Of a stretch of 41,092 nucleotides of DNA, positions 32,131-40,533 are shown piece by piece. The notes beneath the pieces were generated by a model. The model did not search any database. It had not been told where the DNA came from and saw nothing but the letters and a program-made list of their open reading frames with translations. This DNA comes from Alphaproteobacteria bacterium. Lineage in GTDB: Bacteria > Pseudomonadota > Alphaproteobacteria > JACZXZ01. Position numbers and translations under genes: made by a program. The stretch's first letter is position 1, and each line of letters begins with the position of its first letter. The stretch lies in the NCBI GenBank assembly GCA_035625915.1, contig DASPOR010000103.1:1-41092 (forward strand). The letters are read 5' to 3'.

Positions 32131-32877
32131 TCAGAGATCGAGGGGGGCGCCTTGACGGAGGACGGCCTCGGCCGCCGGCGTATAGGCGCCGTCAGCGCCG
32201 TGCAGCACCAATCCCGCGGCGAGCCGCGTCGGCGAGGCGACGCCCTTGCGCGCACGCACGATGACACGCTTGGCCGGCCGCCCATCCGCCATCGGCCACA
32301 GCGGAAAAACGACGATTTCACCCGACTTGCGATGAAGTGCCGCCAGCAGCGCATCGAGCCGGTCGGCGCGGTGAATGATCGTAACGCTGCCTTTGTCCTT
32401 CACCATGGTCAAGCAAAAGGCAATCCATGCGCCGAGGCCGGCGGCACCCTCCACGTTTGCCGCGGCCTTGCCGGGGTCGGCCGGAATCGACGCCCGGGCT
32501 GGCTCGAGATAGGGCGGGTTCGCCATCACGTGATCGAAGCTTCCGGGTGCAAGTCGGGGCGGAGGCCGGAGCAGGTCGCCCTCCATGACCGTTACGCGAT
32601 CCGTCATTCCGTTGAGGCCTGCGTTTTCGTTGGCCAGCCGGACAAGGGAGCGTTGCGACTCGAGCCCTGAAACCCGCGCGCCCGCGACCCGGGCAGCGAG
32701 GCAAAGTGCTGCCGCCGCCACACCGGCACCCGCGTCGAGGACATGATCGCCCGCCGCCGCCGGCACCGCCGCAGCAAGCAGGACCGGGTCGATTGCCACA
32801 CGGTAGCCGCTCGCTTGCTGGATCAAGCGAACGCCGCCGCCAAGCAGTCCGTCTTCGGTGGTGCTGCCCTCAGTCAT
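32131..32877 (-). CDS. tRNA1(Val) adenine-N6-methyltransferase-like protein (TrmN6/YfiC family)
   Basis: The 248-residue protein is a class I SAM-dependent methyltransferase. It has the SAM loop DAGAGVAAAALCL at about 48-60, LESQRSLVRLANENA and the N6-adenine motif NPPY at 120-123 (VMANPPYLEP). The short N-terminal LLGGGVRLIQQASGYRVAIDPVLLA matches the YfiC family, which modifies A37 of tRNA1(Val). The identity of the RNA is assumed. The ATG overlaps the DUF2007 gene by 8 bp, so the two are cotranscribed. The longer frame that starts 16 codons earlier is improbable. Confidence 0.87.
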   Translation of the reverse strand: MTEGSTTEDGLLGGGVRLIQQASGYRVAIDPVLLAAAVPAAAGDHVLDAGAGVAAAALCLAARVAGARVSGLESQRSLVRLANENAGLNGMTDRVTVMEGDLLRPPPRLAPGSFDHVMANPPYLEPARASIPADPGKAAANVEGAAGLGAWIAFCLTMVKDKGSVTIIHRADRLDALLAALHRKSGEIVVFPLWPMADGRPAKRVIVRARKGVASPTRLAAGLVLHGADGAYTPAAEAVLRQGAPLDL

Positions 32878-33088
32878 CTTCCAGCGGCACGCCGGCTCGC
32901 TCGAGTATGCGCGTAGCACGGGCATGATCCTCGTCGGACACCATGAGCCGGCGGCGAATCGCGCCGATGCTACCCTCGAGGACGCTCATATTTTGGTCGA
33001 GCACGAAGGACTCGATGTGCTCTTCGGCAAGAACTGCCGACACGTAAGAGAGGCGCACCGGATCATTCGTCCGAATAAGCTCCTTCAT
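32870..33088 (-). CDS. DUF2007 small protein
   Basis: The 72-residue protein matches DUF2007, a small ferredoxin-like domain: KELIRTNDPVRLSYVSAVLAEEHIESFVLDQNM, then RLMVSDEDHARATRILERAG near the C-terminus. The family is called a putative signal-transducing protein but has no proven function. GGAG lies 9-12 bases upstream of the ATG. It is the first gene of the DUF2007-methyltransferase(-sppA) operon and divergent from the polyprenyl synthase gene. Placement beside a tRNA methyltransferase and polyprenyl synthase is common in alphaproteobacteria, as I recall. Confidence 0.88.
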   Translation of the reverse strand: MKELIRTNDPVRLSYVSAVLAEEHIESFVLDQNMSVLEGSIGAIRRRLMVSDEDHARATRILERAGVPLEDD

Positions 33089-33261
33089 CGCACCGACTCC
33101 CTCGTTTTCGCCATTTGCGAACTGAGCGGCATATCAGCCCAGCGCCCATGTCTTTTATTAGCGACTGCCTTTACAGAAAACGCAATACGCTCCTTGACCG
33201 CGACGGTTGGCGCTTTATGCTCGCGGCAGAGGTGATCGCCGTCAAGCGGGACGGGAAGCAG

Positions 33262-34284
33262 GTGGCCATTATCGTCAATCTCGAAGAAGGTCGGGAAAAA
33301 GCGCCGGACGCCGCGTTTACCCGGCTTCAGGGACTCGTTGCCGAGGATTTGCGCCTCGTCAACGAAGTGATCGTTCAGCGCATGGACAGCCCCGTGGCGC
33401 TCATCCCGCAATTGGCCGGTCATATCGTCGCGGCGGGTGGCAAACGTTTGAGGCCAATCCTCACGCTTGCCTCAGCCAAGTTGTGCGGATACCAGGGCAA
33501 CCGCCACGTGCGGCTTGCGGCTTGCGTCGAATTCATTCACACGGCGACCCTCCTCCATGACGATGTCGTCGACGAAAGCGATCTTCGGCGCGGACTCAAG
33601 ACCGCGAATGCGCTGTGGGGTAACAAGGCGAGCGTGCTCGTCGGTGATTTTCTGTTCAGCCGGGCGTTCCAGCTCATGGTTGAAGATAGCTCGCTCGAGG
33701 TGCTCAGAATCCTCTCGAACGCGTCCGCCGTGATCGCCGAGGGCGAAGTGCACCAGCTTATCACCGCAAACGACACGGAAACGAGCGAGACCGCCTATCT
33801 CGACGTGATCCGCGCCAAGACGGCGTGCCTTTTCGCCGCCGCATGCGAGATCGGTGCGGTCGTAGCAGAACGCCCGAAGGTCGAGGCCGAGGCGCTCGAA
33901 GGCTACGGTCTCAATTTGGGAATCGCCTTCCAGTTGATCGATGACGTGCTCGACTTTGCAGCGCGCCGCGACACGCTCGGCAAGAACATCGGCGACGATT
34001 TCCGCGATGGCAAGATCACTTTGCCGATCGTGCTCGCTTTCAGGCGCGGCAGCGAAGCCGAGCGATCGTTCTGGCGCCGAACGCTCGAGGATCTCGACCA
34101 GCGCGAGGGCGATCTCGAGCAGGCCATCCAATTCATGGAAAAACACGGCTCGCTGCGGGATACGGTCGCGCGCGCGCGGCATTACGGCGCCATTGCGCGG
34201 GACGCCCTCGGTATCTTTCCGGAAACGATCGAGAAGCGCTCTCTTCTCGACCTCATCGACTTTTGCATTCAGCGCGCCTACTGA
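33262..34284 (+). CDS. ispB: Polyprenyl (octaprenyl-type) diphosphate synthase
   Basis: From the chosen GTG the protein has 340 residues, the usual length. It holds both aspartate-rich motifs: LLHDDVVDESD (Asp100, 101, 104) and QLIDDVLDF (Asp227, 228, 231), plus GGKRLRPILTL near residue 59 for diphosphate binding and KTACLFAAACEIGA. The enzyme lengthens farnesyl diphosphate for the ubiquinone side chain; the chain length is not fixed by what I see. The open frame extends 49 codons further up, including two ATGs, but those residues do not match the family and would cover the divergent promoter; the GTG has GGGAAG upstream. The start is therefore provisional. Confidence 0.92.
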   Translation: MAIIVNLEEGREKAPDAAFTRLQGLVAEDLRLVNEVIVQRMDSPVALIPQLAGHIVAAGGKRLRPILTLASAKLCGYQGNRHVRLAACVEFIHTATLLHDDVVDESDLRRGLKTANALWGNKASVLVGDFLFSRAFQLMVEDSSLEVLRILSNASAVIAEGEVHQLITANDTETSETAYLDVIRAKTACLFAAACEIGAVVAERPKVEAEALEGYGLNLGIAFQLIDDVLDFAARRDTLGKNIGDDFRDGKITLPIVLAFRRGSEAERSFWRRTLEDLDQREGDLEQAIQFMEKHGSLRDTVARARHYGAIARDALGIFPETIEKRSLLDLIDFCIQRAY

Positions 34285-34293
34285 GCCGGTATC

Positions 34294-35724
34294 GTGGCGG
34301 TGCATTCACGAGCACGTGTCGCCGCTATCTTGGCCGCGATCGTGGCGCTGCTGCCCGCAAGTGGCTTCGCGGCACAACCGAGTACGGCGGGCATCGACGG
34401 CCGCGTCCTTGGTCTCGAGTGGGCGCTACCCTTCGCCGGATTGTTGCTTTCGATTGCGTTCCTTCCCCTCGCAGCAAAGCACTTCTGGCATCGTCATCAC
34501 GGCAAGGTCTCGGCCGCATGGGCCGTCATACTCCTTGTTCCCTTCACCCTCCATGTCGGCATTTCGGGCACGGTGGCCGCGGTTGCGCACACGCTACTGC
34601 TCGAATATGTCCCGTTTGTCGTCCTGCTCTTAGCACTCTTTACGGTCGCAGGTGGGGTTCGCATCGCCGGCTCGCTTTCCGACAGCCCCGCATCCAACAC
34701 GGCTGTCCTCGCCTTCGGAACGGTCCTTGCCAGCATCGTCGGAACGACCGGTGCTGCCGTCTTGCTCGTCAGGCCGCTGATCTCAGCCAATCGCGCCCGT
34801 TCCCGTAAGACCCACATATTCGTTTTCTTCCTGTTTCTCGTGTGCAATATCGGGGGAGCCTTGACTCCCCTCGGCGACCCGCCACTTTTTCTCGGATTTC
34901 TTGCGGGCGTTTCGTTCTTCTGGCCGACCGTCCATCTCTTGGCGCCGACGCTCGTCCTGAGTGGAACCCTCCTCGCATTATTTTTCCTGCTCGAAAGACA
35001 CCTCTATCGCCGGGAAGCATCAAAGGCAGAAAACGATGGCGTGAGGCCGATACGCCTCGAAGGCAAGCGCAATCTCGTGCTCCTCGCAGGCGTCATCGGC
35101 GCTGTGCTGATGAGCGGGATATGGCACCCCGGAATAAACTTGGACGTGCTCGGCACCCATCTCGGACTCGAGATGGTCCTTCGCGACGTGATCCTCGTGG
35201 CGCTCACGGTGGTCTCGCTCAGGATCACACATGCGACGATCCATCAAGCGAACGGGTTTTCATGGTTTCCGATCCTCGAAGTCGCGAAGCTCTTTGCCGG
35301 CCTCTTCATCACGATTATTCCGGCGATTGCGATCCTTCGCGCGGGGATCGGAGGTGTTCTCGGTGGCTGGATCGACCTCGTCACCGACCCTGACGGCCAG
35401 CCGATACCGGCGATGTATTTCTGGATGACGGGGCTGCTGTCGACCGTGCTCGACAATGCGCCAACCTATCTCATGTTCTTCAACATGGCGGGCGGGGACG
35501 CGGAGCAACTCATGGGTCCCCTCGCTGCAACGCTTGCGGCAATCTCGGCGGGTGCCGTGTTCATGGGGGCGAACACCTATGTGGGCAATGCGCCCAATTT
35601 CATGGTGAAATCGATCTGCGAGCAATACGGCATACGGATGCCGAGTTTTTTCGGCTATATGCTGTGGTCCCTCGGCATCCTGACGCCGCTTTACATCGTG
35701 CTGACCTTTCTCTTCTTCCGTTGA
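34294..35724 (+). CDS. NhaD/ArsB-type Na+/H+ antiporter or citrate-type transporter
   Basis: The 476-residue protein has ten or more membrane segments and an apparent signal-like first helix (ILAAIVALLPASGFAAQ). The NhaD/ion-transporter superfamily marks are GTTGAAVLLVRPLISANR, NIGGALTPLGDPPLFLGFL and, in the second half, STVLDNAPTYLMFFNMAGG and GANTYVGNAPNFMVKSI. The paired DNAP and GNAPN loops form the re-entrant ion path. The family moves sodium for protons, or dicarboxylates. The start is a GTG ten bases after the upstream stop, so it is probably in the same operon as the polyprenyl synthase gene. Confidence 0.88.
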   Translation: MAVHSRARVAAILAAIVALLPASGFAAQPSTAGIDGRVLGLEWALPFAGLLLSIAFLPLAAKHFWHRHHGKVSAAWAVILLVPFTLHVGISGTVAAVAHTLLLEYVPFVVLLLALFTVAGGVRIAGSLSDSPASNTAVLAFGTVLASIVGTTGAAVLLVRPLISANRARSRKTHIFVFFLFLVCNIGGALTPLGDPPLFLGFLAGVSFFWPTVHLLAPTLVLSGTLLALFFLLERHLYRREASKAENDGVRPIRLEGKRNLVLLAGVIGAVLMSGIWHPGINLDVLGTHLGLEMVLRDVILVALTVVSLRITHATIHQANGFSWFPILEVAKLFAGLFITIIPAIAILRAGIGGVLGGWIDLVTDPDGQPIPAMYFWMTGLLSTVLDNAPTYLMFFNMAGGDAEQLMGPLAATLAAISAGAVFMGANTYVGNAPNFMVKSICEQYGIRMPSFFGYMLWSLGILTPLYIVLTFLFFR

Positions 35725-35817
35725 CCATCCGGGCCAGAGCACAATATCGCGACGAGAGATTCACAGCGCGGGAGCGGCCGGATTGTCGAGCTTCTTGGGT
35801 GAAACGACCGGGAGCGG

Positions 35818-36765
35818 CTATTCCTCCGGCACGCCGAGGACGCGAAAGAATTCCTCGAGTTGCGGGCTTATGGGCAAGTCCAAGAGTTCGCCGGTCGGCA
35901 ACCGCTTCTGGAACCATTTGTTGTAGAGATCCACGATTTCGCGGTTTTCGGCGAGGCGCCTGAACGTCCGGTCGACGACGGCGGCGAAATCGGGATCGTC
36001 CTTGCGGAACATCAGGCCGTAGGGATCGTAAGAGAGATACTCACCGACGACGTGAAAATCGGCGCCATTCTTCGCCGTCGCGATCAGCCCGTAGAGAAGC
36101 ACGTCATCTGTCGCGAACGCATCGGCCGTACCCGAGGCGACCATATTGAACGATTGGTCGTGGTCCGCCGCCGTCACGATCTTGATATCGATCTTTTGTT
36201 TCTCGACGATGGCGCGCAGGGCCGCTTCGTTCGTGGTGCCCGAAGTCACCACGACTGTCTTACCACCGAGGTCCCGATAGGACTGAATGCCGGACGATTT
36301 CCTGACCAGCAACTTGGTGCCCGCGACGAAGAACACGGGCGAGAACGCGACCTGTTTCTGGCGCGTGAAATTGCTCGTCGTCGAGCCGCATTCGATATCG
36401 ATCCCGCCGCTCAAGAGCGTCGGTATCCTGTTCTCCGCGGTGACGAGCTTGTAGCTGACGCCGACGGGTTGCCCAAGCTCCTCGGCGATCTCATCGACGA
36501 TCTCCTTGCAGAGGTCTATGGAATAGCCGATCGGCTGGCGGCGCAGATTCAAATAGGAGAACGGGATCGAGCTGCCGCGATACCCGATCGTGAGCACCCC
36601 GCTTTCCTTCGCCTTCTTGAGCGTGCCCGTCAGTTCCTGGGCGTGCGCCGCGAATGCGAGGCCGAGCGACAAGCCGACGACGAGTGCAAGCGCGAGGCCG
36701 GCCGCCCTGCGCGCACGTGGGCGAGCGTCAGGGGAGTGGTCGGGCACGGTAATTTCCTTCGCCAT
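35818..36765 (-). CDS. GltI-like amino acid-binding protein
   Basis: The 315-residue protein is a periplasmic family 3 solute-binding protein of the GltI kind (glutamate/aspartate). A Sec signal with a long n-region ends near AAHAQE (residue 42), then GTLKKAKESGVLTIGYRGSSIPFSY, GYSIDLCKEIVDEIAEELG, IECGSTTSNFTRQKQVAFSPVFF and FATDDVLLYGLIA follow the GltI pattern closely. It would normally feed an ABC permease, but no permease or ATPase is here; the neighbour 14 bp upstream is a sodium/proton dicarboxylate symporter. So the substrate may be C4-dicarboxylate or acidic amino acid. No alternative Met lies in the signal region. Confidence 0.9.
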   Translation of the reverse strand: MAKEITVPDHSPDARPRARRAAGLALALVVGLSLGLAFAAHAQELTGTLKKAKESGVLTIGYRGSSIPFSYLNLRRQPIGYSIDLCKEIVDEIAEELGQPVGVSYKLVTAENRIPTLLSGGIDIECGSTTSNFTRQKQVAFSPVFFVAGTKLLVRKSSGIQSYRDLGGKTVVVTSGTTNEAALRAIVEKQKIDIKIVTAADHDQSFNMVASGTADAFATDDVLLYGLIATAKNGADFHVVGEYLSYDPYGLMFRKDDPDFAAVVDRTFRRLAENREIVDLYNKWFQKRLPTGELLDLPISPQLEEFFRVLGVPEE

Positions 36766-36779
36766 CGCCGCGGCACCCT

Positions 36780-38048
36780 TTATGCGGGCTTCGGCCTCAG
36801 TCTGCGCGCATCGGCCTCAAGTGCATGTTCCTCCCGTTCCCACTTCGAGATCACGGCCGTCGCCAGGCTGTTGCCGATGACGTTTGTCGCCGAGCGCCCC
36901 ATGTCGAGGAACTGGTCGATGCCGATGACGAGCAAGAGGCCAGCCTCCGGAATGTTGAAGGTCGCCATGGTTGCGGCGATCACGACCAACGAAGCTCGCG
37001 GCACGCCGGCCATCCCCTTGCTGGTCAGCATGAAGAACAGAAGCATCGTGATCTGTTGGCCGAGCGTAAGGTTGATGTTGTAGGCCTGGGCGATAAAGAG
37101 GGCCGCGAACGTGCAATACATCATGGAACCGTCGAGATTGAAGGAATAACCCATCGGCAGGACGAAACTGATGATCTTGCGGCTGACGGGGTATTTCTCG
37201 AGCTGCTCCATCGTCTTGGGATAGGCGGCTTCGCTGCTTGCCGTGCTGAACGCAAGGAGGAACGGCTCTTTGACGAGACCGATCAGCCGGAAAATGCCCG
37301 CGTTCAGGAAGAGGAACCCGACTAGGACGAGTGCGAGCCACAGCACAGCAAGGCTCAAGTAAAAATAAACGATGAATTTGCCGTAGACGACGAGTATGCC
37401 GAGGCCCTGGGTCGCGATCGTCGCGGCCATGGCGGCAAACACGGCGATCGGCGCCAAGCCCATCACGTAGCCGGTGATCTTGAGCACGATGTGCGATAGT
37501 TCCTCCACACCCTCGACAAACAGCTTCGCCTTCTCGCCCAATGCCGCTGCGGCCACGCCGAACAGAAGCGAGAAGACGACGATTTGCAGGATCTCGTTGT
37601 TCGCCATCGCCTCGAATACGCTGCGCGGCACGAGGTGCACGATGAACTCCTTGAAGGAGAGCGAGGCGACCTTGAGGTTCGTTGCCGCGTTGACGTCGGG
37701 TAACGGCAGATTGAGATTGTCGCCCGGCCGAAGCATGTTGACCATGACGAGGCCGATCAAAAGCGACACCAGCGAGGCGGCGACGAACCAGCCCAGCGCC
37801 TTGGCGCCGATTCGGCCGATCGTTTTGGTGTCGCCCATGTGCGCCACGCCGACGACCAGCGTGGAAAACACGAGCGGTGCGATGATCATCTTGATGAGCC
37901 GCAAGAAGATGTCGGTGAAGAGTCCGATATAGCCCGCGATCTCCTTCGCCGTCTGAGGATCGGGCCACAGCACATTGCACATGTAGCCGACCAAGATGCC
38001 GAGAACCATGCCGATCATGATGACGATGGTGAGCCTCTGCGAGCGCAT
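36780..38048 (-). CDS. dctA: Dicarboxylate/amino acid:cation symporter (DctA/GltP family)
   Basis: The 422-residue protein is a full-length member of the DAACS family. Hairpin HP1 carries LLAFSTASSEAAYPKTMEQLEK (serine-rich motif); TM7 and its surroundings read PMGYSFNLDGSMMYCTFAALFIAQ, matching the NMDGT-like sodium-binding site as NLDGS; HP2 and TM8 are SKGMAGVPRASLVV and GIDQFLDMGRSATNVIGNSLA. It imports succinate, fumarate, malate, aspartate or glutamate with cations. The ATG has GGGAGG upstream. The coupled binding-protein gene follows after 14 bp. Choice between C4-dicarboxylates and glutamate is open. Confidence 0.93.
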   Translation of the reverse strand: MRSQRLTIVIMIGMVLGILVGYMCNVLWPDPQTAKEIAGYIGLFTDIFLRLIKMIIAPLVFSTLVVGVAHMGDTKTIGRIGAKALGWFVAASLVSLLIGLVMVNMLRPGDNLNLPLPDVNAATNLKVASLSFKEFIVHLVPRSVFEAMANNEILQIVVFSLLFGVAAAALGEKAKLFVEGVEELSHIVLKITGYVMGLAPIAVFAAMAATIATQGLGILVVYGKFIVYFYLSLAVLWLALVLVGFLFLNAGIFRLIGLVKEPFLLAFSTASSEAAYPKTMEQLEKYPVSRKIISFVLPMGYSFNLDGSMMYCTFAALFIAQAYNINLTLGQQITMLLFFMLTSKGMAGVPRASLVVIAATMATFNIPEAGLLLVIGIDQFLDMGRSATNVIGNSLATAVISKWEREEHALEADARRLRPKPA

Positions 38049-38761
38049 TGCCTGCCTCCCTAGGCGATGTACCGATTCAAAAGATCCCCGGAGTCGGCAG
38101 CACTAATTTGTCACGCGGGCTGCCGCCCCTGCTGGCATCACTTGGATCGTCTGACGTGAAGCGTTTTCCCGATCATCCGGTGTTGCATCTTCTCGTTGCC
38201 ATTCAATTCGGCCAGCACACCCGAGGCCACGGCGTTACCGGAGCGCATGCGCGATTTGGCATTCGCCTCCGTCGCGTGCCGATTGCGAACCATTTCCCGA
38301 TTGCCCAGGCTGCCGCCGCCCCCGTCGCAGACTGCTCAAATCCCCCTCCTGCGAGCGTGTCCGCACGCCGCTCCCCCCCATCGCGACCGGAAATCATACC
38401 ACAGAGTTGCGGCCACGAGCGCCACTATCGCGGACGAGGGCGCGATCCTACGGTGGCGCTCGAAGCATTTTTGGCTTTCGGCGTGTACGTTCAAGGCGAC
38501 GGGGCGACGGCAGTATCAGACGTCGGGTTGGGGCGCATCGTCGGGCGAACCGAGGACACCGCAAATGCTTCGCCAATACCCGCGAGCGCAATTCGAAATC
38601 GGATGCAGCTTGAAATCGGCAGCCTGGTCTCAAGGCGAGGCCAGTATTCGAACCGTAGCCATTCCTGTCACGCAGGCCCGCGCCGAGGAATTGGGCCTTT
38701 TCTTTCGGGGAATCTGGACGTAATTCCCAGTGCTCGGGTGGCTTGTTTTCCGAGGCGCGAA
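38049..38761. other. Long region without a convincing gene
   Basis: About 713 bp upstream of dctA. Open frames cross it on both strands, but their translations are low in family-like pattern, with proline/arginine/serine runs and no start sites, so I call none. The left end must carry the dctA promoter. I see no tRNA, intrinsic terminator or repeat. It may be a decayed gene or a regulatory region. Confidence 0.5.
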
Positions 38762-39010
38762 ATGGGCACCGTAATTGCGTTCCCTGATAGGCCGAGAGTA
38801 AGGCATTGCGTGGGCGTATGCCCCGAGTGCGGTAATCCGGGTGAGCACGTTGCAGCAGGGAACGACGAGCATTGGCAGGTATGCCGACAGCACCGTACCA
38901 AGTGGCACGTCAATAGCGAGCTTTTCCTGGATGCGCGCGAGTTGACACCGCTTGAGCGGTTCCGCGCCGTCGATATGTTGAGCCTCTACCGCGAGGTCAC
39001 CGCGTCCTGA
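38762..39010 (+). CDS. Small putative zinc-finger protein of unknown function
   Basis: The 82-residue product has a CPEC motif (Cys20 and Cys23), then Cys41, His44 and His49 (CRQH, KWH), a layout that could bind one zinc ion. The C-terminal half is acidic and helical (LTPLERFRAVDMLSLYREV). I know no named family for it. The same frame is open far upstream, but that portion looks non-coding; the ATG used here follows the weak site GGCGCGAA. It is alone, and confidence is moderate because it is short. Confidence 0.5.
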   Translation: MGTVIAFPDRPRVRHCVGVCPECGNPGEHVAAGNDEHWQVCRQHRTKWHVNSELFLDARELTPLERFRAVDMLSLYREVTAS

Positions 39011-39050
39011 TTCTGCGGAAAACTTTGCGAGGCGTCTCCGATCGATCAGC

Positions 39051-39269
39051 TCAACGCCGCCAGAACGGCTTACACGCCTCGCTCACCACTTCCGCACGGC
39101 TGCGGCCAATGTCGCTCAGAAGCCGGTGATCGGCGTTCGCGAGCATCCGGCGCTGGTAAGCCCGCTCGCTCCACAACGAGAGCGCGTCGAGCACTTGTGC
39201 AAGGATTGAAGGCCGGCTGCGTGCCGTGAAACGGGCGCCGGCTTCCGCGGCGATTGTCATTCTGGTCAT
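39051..39269 (-). CDS. DUF1127 small protein
   Basis: The 72-residue protein ends in a DUF1127 domain: LWSERAYQRRMLANADHRLLSDIGRSRAEVVSE, with the basic/Arg-rich helix and the L-x-D-I-G-x-(S/T)-R motif. Short proteins of this family bind RNA or regulate carbon and phosphate metabolism in some alphaproteobacteria. The start may be the ATG at 39269 or the one three codons later. It is divergent from the LysR gene, with a 134-bp shared region holding a palindrome, so LysR control is plausible. Confidence 0.85.
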   Translation of the reverse strand: MTRMTIAAEAGARFTARSRPSILAQVLDALSLWSERAYQRRMLANADHRLLSDIGRSRAEVVSEACKPFWRR

Positions 39270-39370
39270 CTCGATTCTCCCGGTTTTGCCTCGTCCGGGG
39301 CGATGGGCCCCGCATGCGGAGAATATCGGCGCTTCATCGGGTCACGACAAACCAGCATTTCTGATAGAAT

Positions 39371-39389
39371 GGCTTAGCCCATTTAAGCC
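39371..39389. promoter_or_regulatory. LysR-type operator candidate (GGCTTA-N7-TAAGCC)
   Basis: GGCTTA-GCCCATT-TAAGCC is a perfect 6-bp inverted repeat with a 7-base spacer and contains a T-N11-A core, the shape of LysR-family sites. It lies 15 bp before the TTG start of the LysR gene, at the ribosome site, and about 100 bp upstream of the DUF1127 start. Binding would suit autorepression. Confidence 0.5.
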
Positions 39390-39403
39390 TAGGAGTTCGC
39401 CTC

Positions 39404-40327
39404 TTGGCGCGCCGTCTCCCGCCTCTCAATGCGCTCAAGGCCTTCGAAGCGGCTGCACGTCATATGAGTTTTCTCAAAGCGGCTAACGAGTTGCACGTGA
39501 CCGCGGGCGCCATAAGCCAGCGAATCAAGAACCTCGAAGCTCAAATCGGGGTGGCGCTGTTTCGTCGGCTGGCCAGGGGCGTGGTGCTGACGGACGCAGG
39601 TCAACGCTACAGCCGGCGGATCGGGGAGCTCTTTGAGGGCATCGAGAAGGCGACCCGCCAGTTACGGCAGGAGGCGGCCACCACGGTGCTCACGATCAGC
39701 GCCATGGCGTCATTCGAAGTATGCTGGCTCATCCCACGCCTCGGTCCCTTCAACGCCTCGCACCCCGGCGTCGCCGTGCGGGTGTTGCCGGAACAGGCCC
39801 CGGTCGACCTCGCCAGCAACGGCATCGATCTCGCGATCCGCTATGGCCACGGCCACTACCCCGAGCTGATGGTCGAGCGCCTGCTGCCGCGCAGAATCTT
39901 TCCTGTGTGCAGTCCCAAGCTCATGGAAGGGCCGCATCCGATTCGCACGCTGGCCGATTTCGCCCATCACACACTGTTGGGCGAGGAGCCTTATCTGCAC
40001 TATGAAGAGACGACCTGGAAGCAGTGGATGACGGCGGTGGGTGCCGACGACATCGAGGTGCCCGCAGGTCCCGTCTTCACCTTCTCGCATATGGCGCTTC
40101 AGGCGGCGGTTGCTGGCCAGGGTGTGGCACTCGGGACCACGGTCCTTGCCGGCGACGATCTTGCGGCCGGCCGTCTTGTCCGGCCTCTGCCGCACATCGT
40201 CGAAAGCGAGCACCCTTATTGGCTGATCTATCCGCCGGCTCTTGCAAAGCAGCCGAGAGTGCGCGCCTTCCGCGACTGGATCATGGCCGAGGCGACCCGT
40301 TTTGTGGAGCAAACCGAAAAAGGTTGA
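39404..40327 (+). CDS. gcvA: LysR-type transcription regulator, GcvA-like
   Basis: The 307-residue protein opens with a winged helix-turn-helix that follows GcvA: ARRLPPLNALKAFEAAARHMSFLKAANELHVTAGAISQRIKNLEAQIG (residues 2-49). The effector domain from about residue 92 has the GcvA-like ending PHIVESEHPYWLIYPP. The start is TTG with AGGAG nine bases upstream. It probably controls the divergent DUF1127 gene and itself; regulation of glycine cleavage genes is not implied by context, so the symbol shows subfamily only. No adjacent target gene is otherwise apparent. Confidence 0.85.
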   Translation: MARRLPPLNALKAFEAAARHMSFLKAANELHVTAGAISQRIKNLEAQIGVALFRRLARGVVLTDAGQRYSRRIGELFEGIEKATRQLRQEAATTVLTISAMASFEVCWLIPRLGPFNASHPGVAVRVLPEQAPVDLASNGIDLAIRYGHGHYPELMVERLLPRRIFPVCSPKLMEGPHPIRTLADFAHHTLLGEEPYLHYEETTWKQWMTAVGADDIEVPAGPVFTFSHMALQAAVAGQGVALGTTVLAGDDLAAGRLVRPLPHIVESEHPYWLIYPPALAKQPRVRAFRDWIMAEATRFVEQTEKG

Positions 40328-40352
40328 AGGTGATCTTCGGTGCGGCGCGTGG

Positions 40353-40388
40353 AAAAAGGCCCCGCCGACCGAGGCAGGAAGGCGGGGC
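40353..40388 (-). terminator. Minus-strand intrinsic terminator 1
   Basis: GCCCCGCC and GGCGGGGC form a perfect 8-bp stem with a 14-base loop. On the minus strand the stem is followed by C and five T (plus-strand A run at 40353-40357). It faces away from LysR's own transcript, so it must end a minus-strand RNA that starts to its right. Confidence 0.7.
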
Positions 40389-40478
40389 AAGGTTACCGTC
40401 GCTTTACCGCTAGAGGGGAAGATTCACAGACGACGGCAAGTTTCTTACGTGCAACTCGAATGCCAAATCGATGTGTCC

Positions 40479-40506
40479 AAAAAAAGCCCCGCCGCGCAAG
40501 CGGGGC
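40479..40506 (-). terminator. Minus-strand intrinsic terminator 2
   Basis: A 7-bp stem GCCCCGC/GCGGGGC with a 7-base loop is followed on the minus strand by seven T (40485-40479), a canonical intrinsic terminator. It lies about 100 bp to the right of terminator 1 and has the same orientation. No clear minus-strand coding gene lies to its right. Confidence 0.75.
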
Positions 40507-40533
40507 GAGTGAGAAAACATGAAATCGTGACAC

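Noticed and set aside
38048..39010. A single 320-codon plus-strand gene
   Set aside because: Residues before the last 82 show no family pattern and are rich in Pro, Arg and Ser; only the C-terminal part was kept as a small gene.
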